Source of the DNA: CAZLMW01 sp964560875
GTDB lineage: Bacteria > Myxococcota_A > UBA9042
Direction of reading: 5' to 3'
Assembly: GCA_964560875.1 (NCBI GenBank)
Contig: CAZLMW010000166.1
Span: 1-14,576, forward strand
Length of the DNA stretch: 14,576 nt
This document shows positions 8,808-14,576 of the stretch, one piece after another. The position numbers were made by a program, and so were the translations under genes. Position 1 is the stretch's first letter. Each line of letters opens with the position of its first letter. Under the pieces are notes generated by a model that was not told the origin of the DNA, did not search any database, and saw nothing but the letters and a program-made list of their open reading frames with translations.

Positions 8808-9488
8808 TCATTTGGCGGCTTTTTCTTCGGCGGCGGGCTTGGCGGCTTCCGGCTTAGCGGCTTCCGGCTTGCCACCTTCCGGCTTGCCACCTTCCGGTTT
8901 GGCTGCGTCACCGGCGGGCTTGGCGCCTTCCTTGCCGGCACCTTCACCAGCTGGGGCCTTGCCAGCGGCAGCGGCGCCCTCGTCGCCCGCCCTCGCCTTC
9001 ATCAGCTCGGCCATCATCTTGCTCATCAGCGGCGCGAGCTTCTTCTTGGCGTACTCGGACAGCTCGGCTTTCTCTTCGGGCGACATCGCCTGTGAGAGCG
9101 CTTCACCTTCGCTGCGGTGCTTCTCAGCGAACGCCTTGAACTTGTCGGAGATCGACTGGATCTTGGTGCGATCGCCCTTGGCCGCTTCGACCTCGGTGAC
9201 CATTTTCTGCATCTCGCCGGCCATCTTGTCGACGAGCACCTTGCTCTTGGCTACGCGCTGCTTACCGTCCATCTTCTTGGGGTCGAGCGCGGGCATATCA
9301 TCGGCCTTCTTCGCAGCTTCACCTGGCTTGTCAGCGCCTTTCTCGGCGCCCTTTTCACCGGCTTTGGCTCCAGCAGCGGCTTTCGGGTCGGCCTTCTTGG
9401 CCTCTTCTTTCTTGCCACAAGCCGTGACGGCGACCGTCAGCGCGAGCGCGGCGATGAGGGCGAGCGTGCGCGATGAAACGATAGACAT
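8808..9488 (-). CDS. Lys/Ala-rich lipoprotein of unknown function
   Basis: This is a 226-residue lipoprotein whose signal ends at AVTAC, lipid-attachment Cys24, followed by GKKEE. A charged Ala/Lys/Gly linker runs to about residue 62. A helical core follows (about 63-168), with AKSKVLVDKMAGEMQKMV and SDKFKAFAEKHRSEGEALSQ, then SPEEKAELSEYAKKKLAPLM. This core looks like a compact alpha-helical domain. The C-terminal 50 residues are low complexity, with PEGGK and PEAAK units encoded by a tandem 15-base repeat. I do not recognise a family. A clear ribosome site, AGGAG, lies five to six bases before the ATG at 9488. It is separated from the upstream lipoprotein gene by a hairpin terminator, so it likely has its own promoter in 9489-9590. 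scoA follows 68 bases downstream. Confidence 0.85.
   Translation of the reverse strand: MSIVSSRTLALIAALALTVAVTACGKKEEAKKADPKAAAGAKAGEKGAEKGADKPGEAAKKADDMPALDPKKMDGKQRVAKSKVLVDKMAGEMQKMVTEVEAAKGDRTKIQSISDKFKAFAEKHRSEGEALSQAMSPEEKAELSEYAKKKLAPLMSKMMAELMKARAGDEGAAAAGKAPAGEGAGKEGAKPAGDAAKPEGGKPEGGKPEAAKPEAAKPAAEEKAAK
8842..8901 (-). repeat. four tandem 15-base units coding PEAAK/PEGGK
   Basis: Four consecutive 15-base units lie at 8842-8856, 8857-8871, 8872-8886 and 8887-8901. They share the core CTTCCGG on the plus strand. The first two differ from each other at one base and the last two at one base, which suggests stepwise duplication. They encode the Pro-Glu-x-x-Lys repeats near the C-terminus of the lipoprotein and are a likely site of copy-number variation. 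Confidence 0.85.
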
Positions 9489-9596
9489 GTCTTCTCCTTG
9501 GGTCGCCGCGGGTCATGGGGCGGCTGCGCTGGGGTAGATCACAGGGCGCCAAACGTCAACATGGTCGACATTGGCGTGACCCGCGCCGCAAAAGCA

Positions 9597-9633
9597 CGAC
9601 AGGGCCGACGGCGCGAAGCCATCGACCCTGTCG
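9597..9633 (-). terminator. intrinsic terminator after the Ala-rich lipoprotein gene
   Basis: CGACAGGG (9597-9604) pairs perfectly with CCCTGTCG (9626-9633). The interior continues with CGA/TCG and GGC/GCC pairs separated by single mismatches and closes on the loop GCGAA. Read on the minus strand, the stem is followed by TGCTTTTGC, a short T-run (plus-strand A-run 9590-9593). It lies 42 bases past the stop at 9675. A second, smaller hairpin, TCGAGC (9645-9650) with GCTCGA (9657-9662), lies between the stop and the main stem. Confidence 0.75.
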
Positions 9634-9674
9634 CTGTTTGGTTATCGAGCTTCGACGCTCGACGAGGAACCGGC

Positions 9675-10088
9675 CTATTTGGCGGCGGGTTCAGCCGGCT
9701 TGTCGCCAGCAGGCGCAGCGGCGGGCGCTGCAGCAGGAGCGGCGGCGGGTGCAGCACCTTCGGCGGCGGCAGGCGCAGCGGCGGGCGCAGCACCTTCAGC
9801 GGCGGCGGCGGGTGCGGCGGGAGCGGCACCTTCAGCCGGCTTTGCAGCGGCTTCACCCTCGGCCTTCTTCTCGCCTTCAGCAGCAGGCTTGGCCTCCTCC
9901 TTCTTCGCTTCGGCCGCAGCGGGTTTGGCCTCTTCCTTCTTGGGTTCTTCTTTCTTGGCTTCTTCCTTCTTGGCTTCGGGAGCTTTTGCTTCAGCTTTGC
10001 TTTCGGCTTTTTTGCCGCAGCCCCAAGCACCAAGGACGAAGGCCATTGTGGTGGCAACCACCACGAAACGTTTCCAGGTCGCAGTCAT
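9675..10088 (-). CDS. Ala/Pro/Lys-rich low-complexity lipoprotein
   Basis: This 137-residue protein has the signal MTATWKRFVVVATTMAFVLG ending at WGC, lipid-attachment Cys24, followed by GKKAESK. The rest is entirely low complexity. First comes a KKEEAKKEEPKKEEAK-type charged helix-like stretch. Then come EGAAPAAAPAAA-type repeats, with a final PAEPAAK that resembles the end of the neighbouring lipoprotein. No folded domain is visible; it may act as an envelope spacer or cell-wall contact protein, but that is a guess. The frame is open to 10244. I chose ATG 10088 because it starts a clean signal peptide and has TTGGAG seven bases upstream. The gene is divergent from uvrB across 256 bases and ends in a strong hairpin terminator, so it is probably monocistronic. 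Confidence 0.8.
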   Translation of the reverse strand: MTATWKRFVVVATTMAFVLGAWGCGKKAESKAEAKAPEAKKEEAKKEEPKKEEAKPAAAEAKKEEAKPAAEGEKKAEGEAAAKPAEGAAPAAPAAAAEGAAPAAAPAAAEGAAPAAAPAAAPAAAPAGDKPAEPAAK

Positions 10089-10285
10089 GCTGTGTCTCCA
10101 AAAGGGTGAGGACCGATCGCAGACACCCCCGACTTGGGTATGGCTGAAACGGACGGGAAGGGTCACCCGCACAGTGGTCAGAACAGACAGAGCGAGCCTA
10201 GAGGGTGTAAGCCCGACGGTCAATCCCGGGCGGGACGCCGACACAATTCCGCGTCATTTCGACCCCGCCCTCATCGTGGCCGGCA

Positions 10286-10322
10286 GGCCAATCCACGCTT
10301 GCGACCGGGCAGGCGATTGGCC
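10286..10322 (+). promoter_or_regulatory. inverted repeat in the uvrB leader
   Basis: GGCCAATC (10286-10293) and GATTGGCC (10315-10322) form a perfect eight-base inverted repeat with a 21-base spacer. It ends 11 bases before the GGAGG (10334-10338) of uvrB. It could fold in the mRNA just ahead of the ribosome site or serve as a protein-binding dyad. I looked for a LexA-type box in 10089-10344 and saw none in the known E. coli or Gram-positive forms. No confident promoter boxes are visible in this divergent region. Confidence 0.45.
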
Positions 10323-10344
10323 ATAAGCGCTGGGGAGGTGGCAC

Positions 10345-12327
10345 ATGCAAAGGTTTCGACTTCAGGCGCCGTTTCAGCCCACCGGTGACCAGCCGCAAGC
10401 GATCGAAGAATTGGTCGCTGGCATCGGTCGCGACGAAGAGCACCAGGTCCTGCTGGGCGTGACCGGCTCCGGCAAGACATTCACGGTCGCCAACGTCATC
10501 GAGAAGCTGCAGCGGCCGACGCTCGTGCTGGCGCCCAACAAGACGCTCGCGGCCCAGCTTCACGGCGAGTTCAAGGACTTCTTCCCCGACAACGCCGTCG
10601 AGTATTTCGTCAGCTATTACGACTACTACCAGCCCGAGGCCTATATCCCGTCGAGCGATACGTACATCGAAAAAGACTCGCTCATCAACGAAGAGATCGA
10701 CCGGATGCGGCACAGCGCCACGTACTCGCTGCTCGAGCGTCGCGACGTCATCATTGTGGCCTCTGTGTCGTGCATCTACGGAATGGGCGCGCCGAAGGAA
10801 TACATGTCGATGCGGCTGCCGGTCCAGGTGGGCGATCGCTACGACCATCGCAAGCTCCTTCACCGCCTCGTCGACATGCAGTACGACCGCAACGACTACG
10901 AGCTATCCCGCGGCACGTTTCGGGTGCGCGGCGACGTCATCGAGCTGCAGCCATCGTACGCCGAAGATCGCGCCTATCGGATTTCGCTATGGGGCGACGA
11001 GATCGAGTCGATCCAGCGAATCGATCCCCTGCGCGGTGTTGTGACGGCCGACCTGGACATGATCGCCATCTACCCCGGCAGCCACTTTGTGACGTCCGCC
11101 GACGTGGTCAGCCAGGCGATGCAGACGATTCGCGCTGAGCTCTTCGAACACCTCAACCGACTCCGCGACGAAGGCAAGCTCCTCGAAGCCCAGCGACTTG
11201 AACAACGCACCCTCTTCGACCTCGAGAACCTGCAAAGCCGGGGCACGTGTCGCGGCATCGAAAACTACTCCCGCCACCTGACCGGGCACCTCCCCGGCGA
11301 ACCTCCGCCGACGCTCATCAATTATTTTCCCGACGACATGCTGACCGTCATCGACGAGTCCCACGTCACCGTCCCGCAGCTCGGTGCGATGTTCCGCGGC
11401 GATCGCGCCCGCAAAGAGACGTTGGTTTCCCACGGATTCCGGCTGCCGTCGGCGATGGACAACCGCCCGCTGAAGTTTGACGAGTTTCGCGAACGGGTCG
11501 GCCAAACGCTGTACATCTCGGCGACGCCGGGCGACTGGGAGCTTGACCAGACCAGCGGCGTGATCGTCGAACAGGTCGTCCGGCCCACCGGCTTGCTCGA
11601 CCCGGAAATCGAGGTCCGCCCCGTCGGCAGCCAGGTCGACGATCTGCTCGGCGAGATCCGCATCCGAGCGGAGAAGAACGAGCGCGTCCTGGTCACGACC
11701 CTCACCAAACGGATGGCCGAAAACCTCTCGGAATATTACGCGGATCTCGGTGTGCGGGTGCGCTACATGCACTCGGACATCGACACGCTCGAACGCGTCG
11801 AGCTGCTGCGCGGGCTCCGATCGGGGGATTTCGACGTGCTTGTCGGCATCAACCTGCTGCGGGAGGGCCTCGACCTGCCCGAGGTGTCGCTCGTGGCGAT
11901 CCTCGATGCGGACAAAGAAGGGTTTCTGCGCGCCCGTCGCTCGCTCATCCAGACGATCGGTCGGGCGGCGCGCAATGTGCACGGCAAGGTCCTGATGTAC
12001 GCCGATCGCATCACCAAATCGATGGCCCAGGCGATCGACGAAACGGGCCGACGCCGCGCAATCCAAGCGCAACACAATACGGACAACAACATCGTGCCCC
12101 AGCAGATCGTCAAACAGATCCGCGGGGTCGAAGCGCTCGCCGTCGACGCCGTCGAGGCCGAAAAAGACGCAACCGGCGAAGACCTGGACGTCGCCGCCCT
12201 CGAGAAGAAACTGAAGCGGTTGCGCGAAGAGATGGCCAAAGCCGCCAAGGCGCTCGAATTCGAAAAGGCCGCCGAGCTGCGCGACGAGATCCGGTCGATC
12301 AACAAGCTCCTCCTCGCGATCGCGTAG
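10345..12327 (+). CDS. uvrB: excinuclease ABC subunit B
   Basis: UvrB is the damage-verification helicase-like subunit of nucleotide excision repair. It receives DNA from UvrA and recruits UvrC for incision. The 660-residue protein is full length. Walker A GVTGSGKT is at residues 38-45. The DNA-threading beta-hairpin region YYDYYQPEAYIP is at 91-102, Walker B DESH at 337-340, and the helicase motif VI region QTIGRAARN at 536-544. The C-terminal UVR domain, with EEMAKAAKALEFEKAAELRDEI (in parts at about 619-655), contacts UvrC. The ATG at 10345 follows a strong GGGGAGGTGG six bases upstream. It is a single gene, divergent from a lipoprotein gene. Downstream lies a repeat-rich region without genes, with an AT-rich dyad 60 bases past the stop. 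Confidence 0.98.
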   Translation: MQRFRLQAPFQPTGDQPQAIEELVAGIGRDEEHQVLLGVTGSGKTFTVANVIEKLQRPTLVLAPNKTLAAQLHGEFKDFFPDNAVEYFVSYYDYYQPEAYIPSSDTYIEKDSLINEEIDRMRHSATYSLLERRDVIIVASVSCIYGMGAPKEYMSMRLPVQVGDRYDHRKLLHRLVDMQYDRNDYELSRGTFRVRGDVIELQPSYAEDRAYRISLWGDEIESIQRIDPLRGVVTADLDMIAIYPGSHFVTSADVVSQAMQTIRAELFEHLNRLRDEGKLLEAQRLEQRTLFDLENLQSRGTCRGIENYSRHLTGHLPGEPPPTLINYFPDDMLTVIDESHVTVPQLGAMFRGDRARKETLVSHGFRLPSAMDNRPLKFDEFRERVGQTLYISATPGDWELDQTSGVIVEQVVRPTGLLDPEIEVRPVGSQVDDLLGEIRIRAEKNERVLVTTLTKRMAENLSEYYADLGVRVRYMHSDIDTLERVELLRGLRSGDFDVLVGINLLREGLDLPEVSLVAILDADKEGFLRARRSLIQTIGRAARNVHGKVLMYADRITKSMAQAIDETGRRRAIQAQHNTDNNIVPQQIVKQIRGVEALAVDAVEAEKDATGEDLDVAALEKKLKRLREEMAKAAKALEFEKAAELRDEIRSINKLLLAIA

Positions 12328-12387
12328 GAGTCTGCGGCTCAAACAACCGCGTGACGAAAGATGGCATCTGTCGCAAACGCATGACCC

Positions 12388-12409
12388 AAAAGTATAGCAC
12401 TGTACTTTT
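12388..12409. repeat. AT-rich dyad downstream of uvrB
   Basis: AAAAGTA (12388-12394) and TACTTTT (12403-12409) form a perfect seven-base inverted repeat around TAGCACTG, 60 bases after the uvrB stop. The A-run and T-run at the two ends would suit a weak bidirectional terminator. The low GC stem also fits an operator-like protein site. I cannot decide between these. Confidence 0.45.
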
Positions 12410-12539
12410 AGGGATCACGCTCATGAGACGGCGGAGATCGACGATCACAGTGTTCGTCACTCATCTACTGCGCCTTGGCCGTGGGGGTTGGAGGCGCGCG
12501 GTGCGGCTCAACGCTGTCGACCACGCCCGCGGGCGCGAC

Positions 12540-12592
12540 GCGGTGGACCTGCTCGACCGCGCGGCTGTGCCGACCTGGCGGCGTTGGACCGG
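12540..12592 (+). repeat. 53-base repeat, left copy (inverse partner at 14523-14575)
   Basis: This segment matches the reverse complement of 14523-14575 at 49 of 53 bases. In the frame GGPARPRGCADLAALDR, three of the four differences are silent and the fourth is Leu/Val, which suggests both copies descend from a protein-coding sequence. In the other frames most differences change residues. Flanking bases to the right diverge quickly. Confidence 0.8.
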
Positions 12593-12761
12593 CCCGACGT
12601 AGCCGGATGGCCGTCTCGGCGGCGTGCTTGGGGTCGCAGCACGCTGCTGGCCCCTCGATGCTGTTTCTGTGGCTGCTACGTTGCTGAGTACGGAGAGCCT
12701 CCGGCTCGCACCTTCCGCTTTCTGCGCACAAGCCCGCCGCTGGCGCGTCGGTCTGTTTGGT

Positions 12762-12891
12762 TTCCGTGACGGTGGCCGAACCCGTCCCCGAAGCCGAAAA
12801 CCGTCTCCGCGACCGGATCTTCCAACGGCGCGCCTCGTGCAGCACGGCGACCGCGACGGACACGGCTGCGGCTCCGGCCACCGTCACGGAA
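12762..12891. repeat. 16-base perfect inverted repeat
   Basis: The arm starting TTCCGTGACGG at 12762-12777 is exactly the reverse complement of 12876-12891. The arms are 98 bases apart, and neither flank extends the match. Both arms lie inside GNNNCN patches, so the repeat may be part of the same structure. It could also form the ends or stem of a folded element. Confidence 0.7.
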
Positions 12892-12992
12892 TCGGAGCGC
12901 ATCGAGGCGCCAGCCGCGATGCTACGACCCGAACCGAGCGAGTGCGGCGTCGCGAGACGCCTCCTTCCTCCGGCGCTGACCCAGCGTAGCAT

Positions 12993-13093
12993 TCTCAGGT
13001 ACGTCCTTATTCCTTTTACTCTCGCAACTAACTGAAATTATTTGCGCGTGGCACATGGTTTCGCCCGAAAGGGGAAAAAGGACGTACCTGAGA
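12993..13093. mobile_element. REP/REPIN-like inverted-repeat element
   Basis: Arms of 21 bases at 12993-13013 and 13073-13093 are inverted copies with a single mismatch. Their outer core is CTCAGGTACGTCCTT on the left, and the matching AAGGACGTACCTGAG lies on the right. The 59-base interior is AT-rich for this genome and has a small TTTC-GCCC-GAAA hairpin near the right arm. Size, symmetry and intergenic position fit a REP doublet mobilised by a RAYT (TnpA_REP) transposase or another small non-autonomous element. No transposase lies in the window, and the identity is inferred from architecture only. Confidence 0.6.
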
Positions 13094-13227
13094 CGTCCAC
13101 GTCTGGCGCCGCGACGCCTTCGGAGTCCGTGGCCGGGGCCGACACCGACGCCGTGCCCGACGCGGTGTCCGTCAGCCGACCCTGCGGCCTGCAACCAAGG
13201 CACGCCGCCGGGCCTACACTCGGGCGC

Positions 13228-14442
13228 CTAGGGCTTCACCTTGCACTTCTTCGGATCACCGCCCGACTGCGTCGCCGCAAACGCCGGGTTCACGTAGCAC
13301 TGTGTGATGCAGCGGTCGCCCGCCGCGAGCCATTGTTTGCCGCCTTGGCAGGGCGCCTTGGATTGGTGGCACGGCTCCATGGCGACTTGCTTGCCGTTGA
13401 TGGTTTTGCTCGGCCAATGCACGCGCCCCACATTCCACATGTCGAGCTCGTGGAGGGGAACGGCGGCCGCGGTGTGGATGAGTTTGCCCTGGACCCACGT
13501 TTTCACGGTAGCGCGGGCCTCTTGGGAGCCCTTCAGATTCCACGCGTGCACGCCTATTCGATAGACGAGGGGTTTGGTCTGGATGGTTGGCGGAGGGGGC
13601 AGCGTGAGCACCTCGCCGTGCCTGCCGGTCGCGTCGGGGGTGAGCAGCGGATCGTCGTTGGTGCCCGGCGTCGGTGAGCCCCACTTGGGTTTCGGATTGA
13701 ACCAAAACACGTCGAATGGGTTGGAAAACCAGGGGTCGGGCTGCTTGTCACAATCGATATCGGGTCCCAGGGCCAGCGGATGCGCGAAGTGCAGGTCGAG
13801 GTCCATGGCAAAGCTTCCATCGCAAAGATCGGGGACAAGGGGGCTCTGCCACGTGAGCTCGACGTGAATGCCGTTGTTGGGGCTCACCGTGACGGTCTTG
13901 CAGGTGTTCTTGCAGGACTTCGTCCTGGCGCTGTCGACGACCTCGAGGCAGAATTCGTAGTCACCCACCCGCGCCGCGGTGAAGGAAGGGGTTGGGAGCT
14001 TCGGGTGCTCGCCGTATTGCGGACACATGCCTGCAGGGCCCTTCACGGTCCACGCGTAGCTGGCGATGGTCCCGGTTGCGCTCTTGGACCCGAGCGCGGA
14101 CAGGTTGATGACAACCGGAGCCGTTTTCGGTTTCGAACCGAGCACCTCGAAGACGGGAATCGGGCACGCGCCCGGGGCGAGAGCATCGCCCAGATCGGCG
14201 GCGTCCGCTGGTTCGCCGTTCCCTGCGTCGCCGTTCCCTGCGTCGGCAATGTCAGCGTCTGCGTCCTGGATCGCGCCGTCCGTATGGGCATCGGCAACCT
14301 GCCCATCGTCGTACGGATTGCCCGCGACGTCGGTCGCCGACGGCTCGGACGGGCTGGCAGAGCCGCAGGCGCCCAGCAACGCCGCGAGCGTGGTCAAGCC
14401 GGCAACCGCAGTCAGACGACGCATTCGTTCACACCGAGGCAT
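13228..14442 (-). CDS. Cys-rich lipoprotein with Asp/Ala linker and PKD-like domain
   Basis: This is a 404-residue exported lipoprotein whose signal ends in ALLGAC, Cys26. A long Asp/Ala/Gly-rich linker (about 38-90) follows, typical of surface lipoproteins in Myxococcota-type genomes. A beta-sandwich region resembling a PKD domain comes next, with TIASYAWTVKGPAG and YEFCLEVVDSA (about 120-180). Then there is a domain with MDLDLHFAHP, WFSNPFDVFWFNPKPKWG and NDDPLLTPDATG. These DLDLH...HP and NPxPxWG elements recur in uncharacterised secreted proteins of this group, as I remember. The C-terminus has a cluster of paired cysteines. The function is unknown; surface binding or structure is likely. 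The ATG at 14442 overlaps the stop of an incoming ORF as TGATG. ATG 14424, which begins MRRLTAVAGL, gives an equally good signal. No start has a strong ribosome site. Confidence 0.85.
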   Translation of the reverse strand: MPRCERMRRLTAVAGLTTLAALLGACGSASPSEPSATDVAGNPYDDGQVADAHTDGAIQDADADIADAGNGDAGNGEPADAADLGDALAPGACPIPVFEVLGSKPKTAPVVINLSALGSKSATGTIASYAWTVKGPAGMCPQYGEHPKLPTPSFTAARVGDYEFCLEVVDSARTKSCKNTCKTVTVSPNNGIHVELTWQSPLVPDLCDGSFAMDLDLHFAHPLALGPDIDCDKQPDPWFSNPFDVFWFNPKPKWGSPTPGTNDDPLLTPDATGRHGEVLTLPPPPTIQTKPLVYRIGVHAWNLKGSQEARATVKTWVQGKLIHTAAAVPLHELDMWNVGRVHWPSKTINGKQVAMEPCHQSKAPCQGGKQWLAAGDRCITQCYVNPAFAATQSGGDPKKCKVKP

Positions 14443-14576
14443 CAAGCGTTGCGCGCTTGTTCGGTCGCCAGGGAGCCCCGGTCGCGCCAGCGGAAGCGAT
14501 GGGCAAACGCGTTGTCTTTGCGCCGGTCCAAAGCCGCCACGTCAGCGCAGCCGCGCGGTCGAGCAGGTCCACCGCC
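14442..14576 (-). CDS. possible 3' end of an upstream gene (partial)
   Basis: A minus-strand frame is open from the window edge for 44 codons and ends in a TGA that overlaps the next gene's ATG by one base (TGATG). It begins GGGPARPRGCADVAALDR and ends RWRDRGSLATEQARNA. The four-base-type coupling and the silent-biased differences from the copy at 12540-12592 favour this frame being coding. The product is not recognised. A short open frame in GC-rich DNA can be chance, so confidence is low. Confidence 0.3.
   Translation of the reverse strand, partial: GGGPARPRGCADVAALDRRKDNAFAHRFRWRDRGSLATEQARNA
14523..14575 (-). repeat. 53-base repeat, right copy (inverse of 12540-12592)
   Basis: This is the reverse complement of the left copy with four substitutions in 53 bases. 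It reaches the last bases of the window, so the repeat may continue outside. The two copies bracket the Cys-rich lipoprotein gene and the palindromic element in inverted orientation. Confidence 0.8.

Larger units (their letters stand above)
12760..13176 (+). repeat. three patches of degenerate GNNNCN hexamer repeats in one frame
   Basis: Six hexamers at 12760-12795, eight at 12847-12894 and twelve at 13105-13176 follow the pattern GNN NCN, with one exception in the last patch. All three patches share the same plus-strand codon phase. They read as alternating peptides such as VSVTVAEPVPEA, ATATDTAAAPATVTES and ESVAGADTDAVPDAVSVS. The palindromic element at 12993-13093 lies between patches two and three and brings in a stop codon. 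A decayed Ser/Thr/Val/Asp-rich repeat protein is one explanation. A non-coding hexamer repeat is another. Confidence 0.5.
12328..13227. other. 900-base region without a convincing gene, rich in repeats
   Basis: No frame on either strand here shows a start with a ribosome site plus a recognisable protein. The longest open frames (minus 12992-12465, plus 12488-12769, plus 12757-13035) look like GC-driven readings and overlap each other. The stretch holds, left to right, an AT-rich dyad (12388-12409), one copy of a 53-base repeat (12540-12592), a 16-base inverted repeat (12762-12777 with 12876-12891), three GNNNCN hexamer patches, and a 21-nt-arm inverted repeat (12993-13093). A local AT-rich spot at about 13007-13048 stands out from the GC-rich surroundings. 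The combination suggests decayed or mobile sequence rather than ordinary spacer. Confidence 0.7.

Noticed and set aside
8842..8901. Tandem short repeats as a possible CRISPR array
   Set aside because: The units are 15 bases, directly adjacent, without spacers, and in frame within a coding sequence.
9498..10109. Open frames on both strands in the Ala-rich lipoprotein region
   Set aside because: Low-complexity GC-rich repeats stay open in several frames. Only the minus frame from 10088 has a signal peptide, lipobox and ribosome site.
10089..10344. LexA-type SOS box upstream of uvrB
   Set aside because: I looked for CTGT-N8-ACAG-like and GAAC-N4-GTTC-like patterns and found none that I could support.
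10987..12342. 451-residue minus-strand open frame
   Set aside because: It is a mirror of uvrB codons. It has no signal, domain or ribosome site that would outweigh the certain uvrB reading.
12465..12992. 175-residue minus-strand open frame in the repeat region
   Set aside because: It has no ribosome site and no recognisable domain. It contains both arms of the 16-base inverted repeat and reads through the repeat copies, so it is probably non-coding.

Overview
The window is GC-rich, densely packed bacterial chromosome. It has many GTG starts and an unusual number of secreted lipoproteins, including Ala/Lys/Pro-rich ones and one with an Asp/Ala-rich linker followed by a PKD-like domain. This style points to a Myxococcota-type (former Deltaproteobacteria) genome. 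That placement is an inference from gene style, not from a marker tree.

Region 1 (1-5456, minus strand except the first 38 bases) reads as one operon in the order DsbA-like lipoprotein, yicC, gmk, gltX, unknown 377-aa protein. Junctions are tight: a 1-nt stop/start overlap, a 3-nt gap, a 67-nt gap and an 11-nt overlap. The operon combines nucleotide, RNA and translation housekeeping with an exported thiol-disulfide protein. The tail of another gene enters at the left edge on the plus strand.

Region 2 (5457-6725, plus) holds folK (HPPK) after a divergent intergenic region. The frame stays open through a lipoprotein-like signal sequence into about 200 further residues, so it is either a true fusion or two nested in-frame genes. 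Region 3 (10088-6700, minus) carries two low-complexity lipoproteins with a clear hairpin terminator between them, then the A subunit of a 3-oxoacid CoA-transferase without its B partner, then a lipoprotein of the metal-dependent amidohydrolase family. The amidohydrolase gene overlaps the folK fusion tail to tail by 26 bp.

Region 4 (10345-12327, plus) is a complete uvrB with a strong ribosome binding site, preceded by an inverted repeat in its leader. Region 5 (12328-13227) has no convincing gene but is rich in structure. It holds an AT-rich dyad, a 53-bp segment that reappears inverted at the right edge of the window, a 16-bp inverted repeat, three patches of a degenerate hexamer GNNNCN in one reading frame, and a REP/REPIN-like inverted repeat with 21-nt arms that sits between those patches. 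Region 6 (14442-13228, minus) is a cysteine-rich lipoprotein. It may be translationally coupled to an ORF entering from the right edge, whose sequence contains the second copy of the 53-bp repeat.

The most notable items are the HPPK-lipoprotein fusion and the layered repeat region at 12328-13227, with its inverted partner at 14523-14575.
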